Positions 35,731 to 44,201 of a stretch of 64,000 nt of DNA are shown one piece after another. Location of the stretch: positions 1,756,441 to 1,820,440 of the forward strand of contig NZ_MASU01000005.1 of assembly GCF_003202235.1 (NCBI RefSeq). Reading direction: 5' to 3'. Position 1 is the stretch's first letter; every line of letters begins with the position of its first letter. Source of the stretch: Prauserella flavalba. GTDB taxonomy: Bacteria; Actinomycetota; Actinomycetes; Mycobacteriales; Pseudonocardiaceae. A program made the position numbers and the translations under genes. Under the pieces are notes generated by a model, which saw only the letters and a list, made by a program, of their open reading frames with translations, did no database searches and was not told where the DNA came from.

Positions 35731-36570
35731 TCAACGCGCGAGCCGGACCAGGTCCAGCGCGAAGCCGACGTACTGGCGGGCCACCATCTCCGGCGACGAC
35801 GGCCCCGCGGGCGACCACCACTGCGGCAGCGCGGTGCACATGGTCACCACGGCACGTGCGGCCTCCCTCGGCAACGGCGTGGCCAGCACACCCCGGCGGC
35901 AGCCCTCCACCACCTCGTCGTCGACCATGTGCTGCATCTCCTGGCGCACGGCCGCGATGCGGACCCGGTTGGGCTCCTCCAGGCTGCGCATCTCGCTCGC
36001 GCCGATGAAGCCCAGTTCCCGCCGGTGCGTGTGGTACAGCGCCAGGCATTCCACGAGCCGGGTGAAGCGCTCGACCGGGCCGTCGGCCTCGGCCCGCGCC
36101 GCGCGGGCGCGGGTGAGCAGGTCGTCCATCGTGAGGTCCAGCAACGCCACGAGCAGGTCCTGCTTCGTCGGCCAGTGGTGGTAGACGCCCGGCACGGACA
36201 GGCCGGCGCGCTGGGCGATGTCGCGGATGGTCGCGCCGTGGTAGCCGAGCTCCACGAACGCCTCCAGCGCACCCGCCAGCGGCGGGTCGAGCCGCAACGG
36301 CGGGAAGTCCCGCCAGCTCCCCCCGGCCGGGACCGGGTCGTCACGCAGTGCCGCCGGGTCGATGTTCAGCAGGCCGGCGGCCTTGCCGAGCCGGGTCTCG
36401 TCGATCCTGGTGCGGCCGTTCTCGACGGCGCTCCAGGTGCCGGCGCTGACGTCGAGCGACCGGGCGACCTCACGCAGCGTCAGCCCGGCCGCACGGCGGG
36501 CGGCGCGCAGCCGGGAACCCAGTTCCCTGCGGGCGTTCTGGTCCTCTGGTGCTATCCCGCGTGCCGCCAC
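35731..36570 (-). CDS. Dual-HTH regulator: N-terminal XRE domain fused to TetR
   Basis: A 279-residue protein with two DNA-binding units. Residues about 15-75 are a Cro/CI helix-turn-helix (LGSRLRAARRAAGLTLREVA, TWSAVENGRTRIDETRLGKA). Residues about 92-150 are a TetR helix-turn-helix (AFVELGYHGATIRDIAQRAG, SVPGVYHHWPTKQDLLVALL), followed by an all-helical ligand domain. It starts at a GTG with GGAG upstream. It divides the acyl-CoA dehydrogenase from the divergent kinase-SDR genes and probably represses both; two ACCG...CGGT palindromes flank it. The effector is presumably an acyl-CoA (inference). Confidence 0.9.
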   Translation of the reverse strand: MAARGIAPEDQNARRELGSRLRAARRAAGLTLREVARSLDVSAGTWSAVENGRTRIDETRLGKAAGLLNIDPAALRDDPVPAGGSWRDFPPLRLDPPLAGALEAFVELGYHGATIRDIAQRAGLSVPGVYHHWPTKQDLLVALLDLTMDDLLTRARAARAEADGPVERFTRLVECLALYHTHRRELGFIGASEMRSLEEPNRVRIAAVRQEMQHMVDDEVVEGCRRGVLATPLPREAARAVVTMCTALPQWWSPAGPSSPEMVARQYVGFALDLVRLAR

Positions 36571-36641
36571 CGGCTCCGTCCTCTCGGCGCTTGACAGTCC
36601 TGGCCGTCTGGTGGATCGTACTCGACAGCTTGTTCAGGTTT

Positions 36642-36659
36642 ACCGTTCGATCGCTCGGT
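36642..36659. promoter_or_regulatory. Palindrome ACCG-N2-CGATCG-N2-CGGT upstream of the kinase gene
   Basis: An eighteen-base imperfect palindrome 17 bases before the kinase ATG and 72 bases before the divergent regulator start. The half-site ends match the 35706-35715 site. Confidence 0.5.
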
Positions 36660-36675
36660 TTGAAGGGTCGTGTCC

Positions 36676-37701
36676 ATGCCGACGGAAGTCAGCCCGCCCG
36701 GGGTGTCCGTGCCCGAGCTCGAAGGGTTCCTCCGGAGCGAGGTTCCCGGGCTGCTCGACGGCCCCCTCCGGGTCGAGCTGTTGTCGGGCGGCCGCTCCAA
36801 CCTGACCTACCTGCTCACCGACGGGAGCGGCCGGTGGGTGCTGCGCCGGCCACCGCTGGGGCACGTGCTGGCGACCGCGCACGACATGGACCGCGAGTTC
36901 CGGGTCCTCACCGCCCTGCACCCCAGCGACGTCCCCGTGCCCGAGCCGATCGTCCACGCGGGACCCGGCGTCATCGGCACACCCTTCTACGTCATGGCCT
37001 TCACCGGGGGCGAGGTCCTGCGGGAGCGCGAGCAGCTCGAGTCCTTCGGCACCGCCTCGGCCACCCGCCTGGCCGGCGCGCTCGTCGAGGTCCTGACCCG
37101 CTTGCACCGCACCGACCCCGCGACCGTCGGGCTCGGGGACCTCGGACGCCCGGAGGGCTACCTCGAACGCCAGCTGCGGCGCTGGGCCCGGCAGCTGGAG
37201 GCCTCGCACAGCCGGGACCTTCCCGAGCTCGCGGCGCTGGGCGAACGGCTGGGCCTGCGAGTCCCGGACAGCGGGGCCGCGGCGATCGTGCACGGCGACT
37301 ACCGCCTGGACAACATCGTGGTCGAGCCGGACGGCGCGGGTGTCGCGGGAGTCCTCGACTGGGAGATGGCCACCCTCGGCGATCCGCTGACCGACCTCGC
37401 GTCGGCGGTGATCTGGTGGGACGGCATGAACGGCCTGGACAGCCCCGTCGCCGCCGCACCGGGCGACGTGCCCGGCTTCCCTTCCGGGGAGTTCCTGGTC
37501 GAGTCCTATGCGCGGCGCAGCGGCCGGGATCTCTCCGCCCTGCCGTGGTACCTGGGTTTCGCGTTCTACAAGATCGCCGCGATCTTCGAGGGCATCCACT
37601 ACCGGACCCGGCAGGGGCTCACGGTCGGCGAGGGGTTCGAGCGCCTCGGCGCCCTGGTGCCCGCGCTCGTCGAACGCGGGCACGCCGCACTCGATTCCTG
37701 A
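36676..37701 (+). CDS. APH/phosphotransferase family protein (ACAD10-type kinase)
   Basis: A 341-residue protein-kinase-fold small-molecule kinase. The catalytic loop reads IVHGDYRLDNIV and the metal-binding loop LDWEMATLGDPLTD, the characteristic signature of the APH/ACAD10 N-terminal kinase group. The N-lobe nucleotide region is LSGGRSNLTYLLTD followed by VLRRPP. ATG 36676 has AAGGG eight bases upstream; a GTG two codons earlier is possible. In the ACAD10/11 pathway the kinase phosphorylates 4-hydroxyacyl-CoA before elimination by a dehydrogenase; the divergent acyl-CoA dehydrogenase at 34440 would be the partner (inference). It is unlikely to be an antibiotic resistance gene. Confidence 0.9.
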   Translation: MPTEVSPPGVSVPELEGFLRSEVPGLLDGPLRVELLSGGRSNLTYLLTDGSGRWVLRRPPLGHVLATAHDMDREFRVLTALHPSDVPVPEPIVHAGPGVIGTPFYVMAFTGGEVLREREQLESFGTASATRLAGALVEVLTRLHRTDPATVGLGDLGRPEGYLERQLRRWARQLEASHSRDLPELAALGERLGLRVPDSGAAAIVHGDYRLDNIVVEPDGAGVAGVLDWEMATLGDPLTDLASAVIWWDGMNGLDSPVAAAPGDVPGFPSGEFLVESYARRSGRDLSALPWYLGFAFYKIAAIFEGIHYRTRQGLTVGEGFERLGALVPALVERGHAALDS

Positions 37702-37707
37702 CCACCA

Positions 37708-37806
37708 CACCACCGTGACTTCGTCGACCGGTTGCCCCGCACCCCGGCCGGCAAGCTCGTCAAGGGCCCGCTCCGCGACCGCTACCGGGCCGTCATCGCC
37801 CGCTGA
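37708..37806 (+). pseudogene. C-terminal relic of an acyl-CoA synthetase
   Basis: Directly after the kinase stop, an open frame without a start reads RDFVDRLPRTPAGKLVKGPL and then RDRYRAVIAR to a stop at 37804-37806. This is the C-terminal A10 segment of an ANL ligase, including its catalytic Lys context (PRTPAGKLVK). The rest of the gene is missing, so a deletion fused the kinase gene to a ligase tail. Confidence 0.75.
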
Positions 37807-37831
37807 CTCCCGCATCGGAGGACGACACACC

Positions 37832-38677
37832 ATGACCACGCTGCAGGGCCGGACCCTGCTCATGTCCGGAGGAAGCCGCGGCATCGGCCTCGCCATCGCG
37901 GTGCGCGCGGCACGGGACGGCGCGAACGTCGTGCTCCTCGCCAAGACCGACCGGCCCGACCCCCGTCTGCCCGGCACCGTGCACACCGCCGTCGCCGACA
38001 TCGAGCGAGCCGGTGGACGGGCGGTGGCCGTGGTCGGGGACGTGCGGCGCGACGAGGACGCCGAACGAGCCGTCCGGACCGCCGTCGACCGCTTCGGCGG
38101 CATCGACGTCGTCGTCAACAACGCCAGCGCGCTCGACCTGCGGCGCACCACCGACATCACCATGAAGAGCTACGACCTGATGCAGGGCATCAACGCGCGC
38201 GGCACATTCCTGCTCAGCAAGCTCGCCATCCCGCAGCTGGCCGAGAGCGACCGCGCGCACATCCTGACCCTCTCCCCTCCCCTGGACCTCCGTCCACAAT
38301 GGGCGGGCTCCTACCTCGCCTACACGATGGCCAAGTACGGGATGAGCCTGGTGACCCTCGGCCTCGCCGAGGAGCTGCGCGGCGCCGGGATCGCGGTCAA
38401 CTCCCTGTGGCCCCGCACGACGATCGCCACCGCGGCGATCGCGAACCTCCTCGGCGGCGAGGAGAGCGTCGCCCGCGCCCGTACCCCCGGGATCGTCGCC
38501 GACGCCGCGCACGCGATTCTCGTCCGGGACAGCCGCACCTGCACCGGCAACTTCTTCCTCGACGAGGACGTCCTCGTCGAGGAAGGCGTCACCGACCTCG
38601 AGCGTTACCGCGCCGGTGACGGCGACCAGCCGCTGGACGCCGACCTGTTCCTCGACCCGGTCGGACCCTCGCGGTGA
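37832..38677 (+). CDS. HSDL2-like SDR-family oxidoreductase
   Basis: A 281-residue SDR close to hydroxysteroid-dehydrogenase-like 2 proteins. The cofactor motif is LLMSGGSRGIGLAIA with the HSDL2-typical long second loop (LLAKTDRPDPRLPGTVHTAVADIE). Then NNASALDLRRT, the substrate loop LTLSPPLDLRPQW, YLAYTMAKYGMSLV, and LWPRTTIATAAI. HSDL2 proteins act on fatty acyl substrates. Canonical Ser is present in LSPP and Tyr-Lys in YTMAK. ATG 37832 has GGAGG ten bases upstream. Its stop overlaps the GTG of a broken enoyl-CoA hydratase. Confidence 0.92.
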   Translation: MTTLQGRTLLMSGGSRGIGLAIAVRAARDGANVVLLAKTDRPDPRLPGTVHTAVADIERAGGRAVAVVGDVRRDEDAERAVRTAVDRFGGIDVVVNNASALDLRRTTDITMKSYDLMQGINARGTFLLSKLAIPQLAESDRAHILTLSPPLDLRPQWAGSYLAYTMAKYGMSLVTLGLAEELRGAGIAVNSLWPRTTIATAAIANLLGGEESVARARTPGIVADAAHAILVRDSRTCTGNFFLDEDVLVEEGVTDLERYRAGDGDQPLDADLFLDPVGPSR

Positions 38678-38861
38678 ACCTCGTGAACGACGCCTGCGAG
38701 ACGGCGTCGCCCGGATCCGGCTGTCCGAAGAGGACCAGGCCAACCCGCTCAGTCAGTCCACCGTGGACGTGATGGGCGCCGCTCGGGTCGCCACCAAGCG
38801 GCTGCTTCGCGAGGCGGCCACCCTCCTGGAGAAACGCCGGCCGCGGTTCGGACCTTCCTGA
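38674..38861 (+). pseudogene. Shrunken, frameshifted enoyl-CoA hydratase
   Basis: A GTG overlapping the SDR stop (GTGA) begins NLVNDA; restoring one base at about 38692 gives LRDGVARIRLSEEDQANPLS, the start of a crotonase, which then jumps within a few residues to TKRLLREAATLLEKRRPRFG, the crotonase C-terminal helix region. The whole CoA-binding core (about 200 residues) is gone. The gene was once coupled to the SDR and has been destroyed by internal deletion plus a frameshift. Confidence 0.65.
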
Positions 38862-38899
38862 GGTCCTTGTCCGGTCCACACGCGACTCCCCGCGGACCG

Positions 38900-39397
38900 T
38901 CATCGCGGCGGGTACAGCTCGTCGGCGGCGGCCGTGGCGGGCTGCCAGGTGAACCGCCCCGCGTCCCAGCCGCGGTCCAGGTCTGCCCACCAGAAGAAGC
39001 GCACCCTGCGCTCCTCGAATCGCCAGCAGCCGTCGGCACCGCGGACCATCCGGTCGGTGTAGCGGCCTGCGGCCAGCTGGGCCTGGCCATCCACCACACA
39101 CGGCTGGAGCAGCCAGGTCTGTCCCGTCGCGAGGTCACCGTCCAGCTCGAGCGTCTCGTTCGAGGAGAAGTGCCACCACGAGGTGAGCGCACCGTTCTGC
39201 AGCCCGGCGAAGAAGCTCCGGAGCTCCTCGTGGCCTCGCGCGGTGCCCAGGCCGACGAAGGCGCCGTCCGTCGTGAAGAGCCCGGCGAGCTCGTCCCAGC
39301 GTCCGTCGTCGAGGTACTGGCAGTACCTCGCCCGCAGCTGCTGCAGGGCGTGCAGGTCCTCCAGCCGCCGCACGCGGTCGCTCAGCGACTCGGTCAC
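38900..39397 (-). CDS. SnoaL-like/NTF2-fold protein
   Basis: A 165-residue single-domain protein of the SnoaL_4 type. Characteristic are an N-terminal helix RVRRLEDLHALQQLRARYCQY, DDGRWDELAGLFTTDGAFV, the strand pair around WWHFSSNETLELDGDLATG, and a conserved YTDRMVRGADGCWRFEERRV. The family includes isomerases, ring-hydroxylase small-subunit-like proteins and baiE-type dehydratases. GTG 39397 has GGGGAG six bases upstream and overlaps the transporter stop (GTGA). It is the last gene of the MaoC-hydrolase-ligase-MFS operon. The substrate is unknown. Confidence 0.88.
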   Translation of the reverse strand: MTESLSDRVRRLEDLHALQQLRARYCQYLDDGRWDELAGLFTTDGAFVGLGTARGHEELRSFFAGLQNGALTSWWHFSSNETLELDGDLATGQTWLLQPCVVDGQAQLAAGRYTDRMVRGADGCWRFEERRVRFFWWADLDRGWDAGRFTWQPATAAADELYPPR

Positions 39398-40779
39398 GAC
39401 CGGCTCCCCTCAGGCGCGGAGACCTGGTACAGATCGCGCCGGAACTGCTCCTTGATCGTGCTCACCCCGAGGAACGTGACGGCCGCCATCGCCACGATGT
39501 ACAGCGAGACCGACCACGAGCCGCCGGAGGCGGCGACCAGAGCGGTCGTGATCATCGGTGCCAGGCCACCCGCGAGCACCGAGGCGATCTGGAAACCGAG
39601 TGACGCTCCGGAGAGCCGCACGTCCGCGGGGAACATCTCGGCGTACATGGCGGTCTGGCAACCGAACATCGACGCGTGGATGGTGAACCCGACCACGAGC
39701 GCGAGCCCGAGTGCCAGCAGGTTGCCCGTGTCGATCAGCCAGAACATCGGGAAGGCGGCGACGGCCATCGCCGCGGCACCCGTGACGTAGATCCGCTTGC
39801 GGCCGAGCCGGTCCGACAGGGCCCCGAAGAACGGGATGGTGACCACCTGGGTCAGGCCGGCGACCATGACCACGAGCAGCATCGCCGTCCGGTCCAGGCC
39901 CAGCACGGTGGTGCCGTAGTCGAGGATGCCGGAGATGAAGATGTAGAACGTGCCGTTGACCACGAAGAAGGCCGCGATCGCCTGGAGGATCTGGCGCCAG
40001 TGGAGCCGGATCGCCTGCCCGACCGGAGCCTTGCGCACCCCCGCCTGCTGGGCGGCCTCGGCGGAGCGCTCCCTGAGCTCGTTGAACACCGGGCTTTCCT
40101 CGATCTTCAACTGGATGTAGATGCCGACGAAGACGAGCAGCAGGCCCGAGATGAACGGGATCCGCCAGCCCCAGGATTCGAACGGTCCCTCCGGCAGCAG
40201 CGCGGTCAGCAGCAGGAAGAATCCGTTGCCCAGCACGGCTCCCATGATGGTGCCCGTGTTGACGAGTGACCCGTAGAAGCCGCGTTTGTTCACCGGTGCG
40301 TGTTCCACGAGCAGCATCGCGGCACCACCCCACTGGGCACCGACCCCGAGCCCCTGGACGATCCGCGCGATGACGAGCAGGATCGGCGCCCAGATCCCGA
40401 TCGCGGCGTAGGTCGGAAGGATTCCGACCGCGAACGTCGCGGCACCCATCAGGAGCATCGAGCCCACGAGCGGGACCTTGCGGCCGTAGCGGTCACCCAC
40501 GTGTCCCGCGATGACGCCGCCCAGCGGGCGCGCGATGAACCCGACGGCGAGCGTCGCGAACGACGCGAGCGTGCCCTGGACACCGCCCAGGGTCGGGAAG
40601 AACAGGTCGCCGAACACGAGCGCCGCCGCCGTCGAGTAGACGAGGAAGTCGAACCATTCGAGCACTGTCGAGGCGATCGAGGCGAACGCCAGCCGCCTCA
40701 TCTTGGACTCGCCGACCGACCGATCGACGGGAGGCGTCTCGGCTCCAGCGGGCGAGGACGCACCGTGGTTTGTGGACAT
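39394..40779 (-). CDS. MHS-type MFS transporter
   Basis: A 461-residue, 12-helix transporter of the metabolite:H+ symporter group (ShiA/ProP-like). It has the start IASTVLEWFDFLVYSTAAAL, the loop 2-3 signature GHVGDRYGRKVPL and a second after helix 6 (GALSDRLGRKRIYV). Such proteins import organic acids. The N-terminal 25 residues are hydrophilic and cytoplasmic. It lies between a CoA ligase and a SnoaL-like gene, so it probably imports the acid that the ligase activates (inference). Confidence 0.93.
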   Translation of the reverse strand: MSTNHGASSPAGAETPPVDRSVGESKMRRLAFASIASTVLEWFDFLVYSTAAALVFGDLFFPTLGGVQGTLASFATLAVGFIARPLGGVIAGHVGDRYGRKVPLVGSMLLMGAATFAVGILPTYAAIGIWAPILLVIARIVQGLGVGAQWGGAAMLLVEHAPVNKRGFYGSLVNTGTIMGAVLGNGFFLLLTALLPEGPFESWGWRIPFISGLLLVFVGIYIQLKIEESPVFNELRERSAEAAQQAGVRKAPVGQAIRLHWRQILQAIAAFFVVNGTFYIFISGILDYGTTVLGLDRTAMLLVVMVAGLTQVVTIPFFGALSDRLGRKRIYVTGAAAMAVAAFPMFWLIDTGNLLALGLALVVGFTIHASMFGCQTAMYAEMFPADVRLSGASLGFQIASVLAGGLAPMITTALVAASGGSWSVSLYIVAMAAVTFLGVSTIKEQFRRDLYQVSAPEGSRS

Positions 40780-40833
40780 GACAAGGGACCTCTCAGGAGA
40801 GTGACGGGGATTCGCTGTGGGGCACGACGCGGC

Positions 40834-42459
40834 TCAGGGAGCTGTCGTCTCCTCGAGAGCCAGCTCGCGGAGGGCTGCGGCCCGGATCTTCGTGCCGTTC
40901 GTGCCCGACGTGGTCGGCATTTCCTCGATGAACCTGATCCGCGCCGGTACCTTGAACTTGGCCAGTGTCCGCGCGCACCACTGCTTGAGCTCGTCCTCGC
41001 CCGGCCGGTCGGAGCCGTGGGGGACGACGAACGCCACCGCGATGGTGCCGCCACCGGGCCCCGGCACACCGACGACCTTCGTCATGGCCACCGCCGGGTG
41101 CGCGGCCAGCCGGAGCTCGATCTCGGCCGGGTCGACGAGAAAACCGCGCAGGCGCAGCACATCGCCGATCCGGCAGATGTACTGGACGGTGCCCGGCGCC
41201 ACTTTCCGGCCGAGGTCGCCGCTGCGGAACCAGCCGTCGGCGGTGAACATGCGCTCGGCGACGGCGGGATCGCCGAGGTAGGCGTTGACCACGTTGGGGC
41301 CGCGGAACTGCAGCTCGCCGTCCCGGCCGTCCGGGAGCTCCTCGTGGGTGACCGGGTCGGCGACCCTGACCTCGATGGAGGGCATGACGACCTGCCCGCC
41401 GCCCGTCCAACGCTGTTCCGGCGGGTAGCCGTCCGGCCAGAACGCCGTGAGGGCGAACAGCTCCGAGGAGCCGTACACCCCGGCGACAGTCGTCCCGAAC
41501 TCGCGTTCGGCCCACGCCGCGAGCTCGGCGGAACGGCCTTCGAAGTCGGCGATACCGATCCACTTCAGCGGCAGGCGAGGCCGCTCGGCCTCCCAGGCGG
41601 TGGCGATACGGCCGAGCAGGTCGTCGGCGCCGACGATGTGGGTCACCCCGTGCCGCACCAGGTCCCTGACGACGCCATCGGCGTCGAAGACCGGCTCCAG
41701 CAGCACGGCGGCGCCCGCGAAGACGGCCGCCATCGCGGAGCTGAACCCGAACACGCCGGAGAGCGGAAGGGCGCCCAGCATGACGTCTCCGGGCTGGAGG
41801 CCGATCTTCGCGCCGGCCGCGAGCACGTGCTCGGTGACGCCGGGCTCATCGTGTGCGGCGAGCTTGGACCTGCCCGTGGACCCCGAGGTCGTGAACGCGG
41901 CGGCGAGCCCGGGGGCCGGATGTGGCCTGAGCTCGCCGCGGTCGGCGGACCGGGGGCAGGCGGCCGCGCCCGCGCCCAGGTCGTACTCCGCCACCTGTCC
42001 GGGTTCGGCGGGCTGCGTCCCGGGAGCGGTGACCACGAGAACGGCGGGAGGTTCCGTTTCCGCGGCCCGGTGCGCCGCCTTCAGCGTGCGCAGCAGGTCG
42101 AGGTTCATGAAGTCGTGGGCGACCAGAACGGCCCGTGGCCGCGCCATGCGCAGGACGTGGGCGACCTCGTCCACGTTGTACCGCGTGTTGATGCCGATGA
42201 CATGCGCGCCGACGGACAGCGCGGCGAGCTGCACCGCCACCGCCTCCGACCAGTTGGGCAGCCACACTCCGACGCAGTCGCCCTCGCCGACCCCGCATGC
42301 GCGGAGATCCTCGGCCAGGCCACCGGCCAGCTCGCCGAGCCGGCGCCTGGTGACGGGCCTCGCCGGCGCGCGGCCGGCCTGGCCGTCGTACAGGACGACG
42401 GCCTCCGGATCGGCCGCGACGAGATCGCCGAAGACCTCGAGTAGGCGTGGTGTGGTCAT
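40834..42459 (-). CDS. Class I adenylate-forming acyl/aryl-CoA ligase
   Basis: A 541-residue ANL ligase. The P-loop is FTTSGSTGRSKLAAH, a variant in which the usual PKG is RSK; the adenine loop is YGSSELFALTAF, the hinge DVLRLRGFLVDPAEIE, and the catalytic Lys region TTSGTNGTKIRAAALRE. ATG 42459 overlaps the stop of the hydrolase by one base (TGATG). The C-terminal Lys and Ser-rich P-loop indicate an active enzyme, though the shortened adenylate hinge suggests an unusual substrate. Operon context (MaoC, hydrolase, transporter) points to CoA activation of an imported acid. Confidence 0.9.
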   Translation of the reverse strand: MTTPRLLEVFGDLVAADPEAVVLYDGQAGRAPARPVTRRRLGELAGGLAEDLRACGVGEGDCVGVWLPNWSEAVAVQLAALSVGAHVIGINTRYNVDEVAHVLRMARPRAVLVAHDFMNLDLLRTLKAAHRAAETEPPAVLVVTAPGTQPAEPGQVAEYDLGAGAAACPRSADRGELRPHPAPGLAAAFTTSGSTGRSKLAAHDEPGVTEHVLAAGAKIGLQPGDVMLGALPLSGVFGFSSAMAAVFAGAAVLLEPVFDADGVVRDLVRHGVTHIVGADDLLGRIATAWEAERPRLPLKWIGIADFEGRSAELAAWAEREFGTTVAGVYGSSELFALTAFWPDGYPPEQRWTGGGQVVMPSIEVRVADPVTHEELPDGRDGELQFRGPNVVNAYLGDPAVAERMFTADGWFRSGDLGRKVAPGTVQYICRIGDVLRLRGFLVDPAEIELRLAAHPAVAMTKVVGVPGPGGGTIAVAFVVPHGSDRPGEDELKQWCARTLAKFKVPARIRFIEEMPTTSGTNGTKIRAAALRELALEETTAP

Positions 42460-43280
42460 CACAGCTCCCGCTTCATCATGTCGCGCAACCAACCGTCGAG
42501 CACGTCCGCGAAGTCGCTCATCTCCTCCATCGGGTAGTGCCCGTATCCCTCGAGGAACACGTACCTGCCGTCGGCGACGCGCCGGGCTGACTCCGCCACC
42601 GACACGGGATCGACCCACAGGTCGTCCTCACCCGCGACGAACGTGATCGGGCACTGGATATCGCCGAGCAGCCGCCGGACGTCGTGGGTGCCCCAGCCGA
42701 TCAGGTCGCTGTTGGACACCAGCGGATCCTCGCGGCAGTGCATGCGCGCGATCAGCTCCGCCCTGTCCCGGTCGACGTTGCGCCCCACCACCGCCCTGGT
42801 GCCGAGGTGGGTCCGGTCGGTCCGCGCCGCGGCGGCGCTGTCCTCGAGCTCACGTTCCAGCGCGTGGAGCTTGACCCGTCCTGGCCCGGACTCCGCGCAC
42901 ATCGAGACGGCCGCGCTGAACCGCGTGCCGTACCGGGCGGCGAGGTCCTGAACGATCTTGCCGCCGATGGAGCAGCCGACGGCGACCGGCCGGGTGACGT
43001 CCAGGCGGGCCAGCACCTCGACGAGCCAGTCGGCGTAGTGGCCGAGGTCCCGGACGGCCCCCGAGGGCGCGGGCTCCGAATGTCCGTGCCCCGGAAGGTC
43101 GGGCACGAGCGCCCGGTAACCCAGGCGCGCCAGCGCACGCACCGCGTGCCGCCACTGGACGCCGCTCTGGCCAGCGGTGTGGATCAGCAGGAGCGTGGTG
43201 CCGTTCGAGATGTCCGGCTCGACGTCCTGCACGAAGCCGGTCCGGCCCTCGATGCCGAGATGGTGGGCGGTGATCTTCAT
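42459..43280 (-). CDS. Alpha/beta hydrolase (ring-cleavage-type hydrolase)
   Basis: A 273-residue hydrolase. The oxyanion motif is LIHTAGQSGVQWRH, the nucleophile elbow VGCSIGGKI, the acid Asp in GEDDLWVDP and the catalytic His in LEGYGHYPMEE. It resembles 3-oxoadipate enol-lactonase and meta-cleavage hydrolases. Its stop overlaps the ligase start, and its ATG at 43280 overlaps the MaoC-SCP2 stop (ATGA), so three genes are translationally coupled. The substrate may be a lactone or thioester made by the MaoC-type hydratase (inference). Confidence 0.9.
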   Translation of the reverse strand: MKITAHHLGIEGRTGFVQDVEPDISNGTTLLLIHTAGQSGVQWRHAVRALARLGYRALVPDLPGHGHSEPAPSGAVRDLGHYADWLVEVLARLDVTRPVAVGCSIGGKIVQDLAARYGTRFSAAVSMCAESGPGRVKLHALERELEDSAAAARTDRTHLGTRAVVGRNVDRDRAELIARMHCREDPLVSNSDLIGWGTHDVRRLLGDIQCPITFVAGEDDLWVDPVSVAESARRVADGRYVFLEGYGHYPMEEMSDFADVLDGWLRDMMKREL

Positions 43281-44116
43281 GCGGTCACCCCGGCCGGGTC
43301 CCTCCGGCCGGCCGCGGCCAGGTCGCGGGCGACGTCGACGAGGATCTCCAGCGCCTTGGTGAGGCGGAGATACTCGTACGGATCTCCGGCCGACTGGAAC
43401 TCACCCGACATGAGCCGGGCGCCGAACCGGCTCTCCGGCGCGGTGAGCAGCTCGGCCCACGTCCTGTCCTCGGCGCCGAAGGTGAACGTGGCACCGTGCG
43501 GCGCCCTGCGGGTGACGTCGATGATCCTGCCGCGGTAGACGCGCAGGTGGACCTCGTGCTCGCCGCCTCGCAGGCCGATGGTGCCGTCCCACGACGCCAC
43601 GGCGGAGGCGAACGGCTCGCACTCCCCCAGCGCGGCGGCGAGGGCTCGCCCCCACGCGACGGTGCCGACGTCCCCGGCGGTGGACCGAGGCCGGTCGCCC
43701 GCCGCCCTGACCAGCGCGGTGGCGGAGCCGGACTGGACGACGGCGCCGTCGCCGTTGCGGAGCTCGTTGTACCGCGTCAGCAGCCCCTTGTCACCACTGG
43801 AGGTGTCCCGCAGCCGGACGATCATGACGTCGAGCAGGAGTTCGTCACCGACCAGGATCGGCTGGTGGTAGGTCCAGCTCTCCGCGACCGCGGCCACGAT
43901 CGAGTCGTCCACCAGGCCCAGCTTCCGCCACAGCCCGCCTGCCACGGCCGCACCGAACGCACCCTGCAGGATCGGTTCGCCCGCGGGGGCCTGCCCGGTG
44001 TGAAGGGGGTGGTCGTCTCCGCCGAGCCGGGTGAACTGCTCCAGGTCCTCCGCGGTCACCCGCCGTGGTCCGGCGGTGAACCGCTGCCCCACCTCGAAGT
44101 CTTCGAAGTACACCAC
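43277..44116 (-). CDS. MaoC hot-dog dehydratase fused to an SCP2-like domain
   Basis: A 279-residue fusion. Residues about 1-140 are a MaoC hot-dog fold (YFEDFEVGQRFTAGPRRVTAEDLEQF, with DDHPLHTG as the hydratase D-x4-H region). Residues about 165-265 resemble SCP2 sterol-carrier domains (WDGTIGLRGGEHEVHLRVYRGRI, RTWAELLTAPES, LMSGEFQSAGDPYEYLRLTKALEIL). MaoC proteins hydrate or dehydrate enoyl-CoAs, and SCP2 domains bind acyl chains. Eukaryotic multifunctional enzyme 2 also joins hydratase and SCP2 domains. First gene of the leftward operon, divergent from a TetR gene. Confidence 0.82.
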   Translation of the reverse strand: MVYFEDFEVGQRFTAGPRRVTAEDLEQFTRLGGDDHPLHTGQAPAGEPILQGAFGAAVAGGLWRKLGLVDDSIVAAVAESWTYHQPILVGDELLLDVMIVRLRDTSSGDKGLLTRYNELRNGDGAVVQSGSATALVRAAGDRPRSTAGDVGTVAWGRALAAALGECEPFASAVASWDGTIGLRGGEHEVHLRVYRGRIIDVTRRAPHGATFTFGAEDRTWAELLTAPESRFGARLMSGEFQSAGDPYEYLRLTKALEILVDVARDLAAAGRRDPAGVTA

Positions 44117-44132
44117 ATCTCCGTTCGGCTAT

Positions 44133-44144
44133 GAACGATCGTTC
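44133..44144. promoter_or_regulatory. Palindrome GAACGATCGTTC, probable TetR operator
   Basis: Perfect twelve-base palindrome 17 bases upstream of the MaoC-SCP2 start and 58 bases before the divergent TetR gene start. Position and symmetry fit autoregulation and repression of the operon. Confidence 0.65.
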
Positions 44145-44201
44145 GTACTCAGATCTTCACGCGGGAGCGGGCAGGAAGTCAAGGGCGCATATCCTCACAG
44201 C

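Noticed and set aside
36676..37701. Aminoglycoside resistance kinase
   Set aside because: The catalytic loop fits the general APH fold, but length and neighbours (acyl-CoA dehydrogenase, SDR) match the ACAD10-type kinase.
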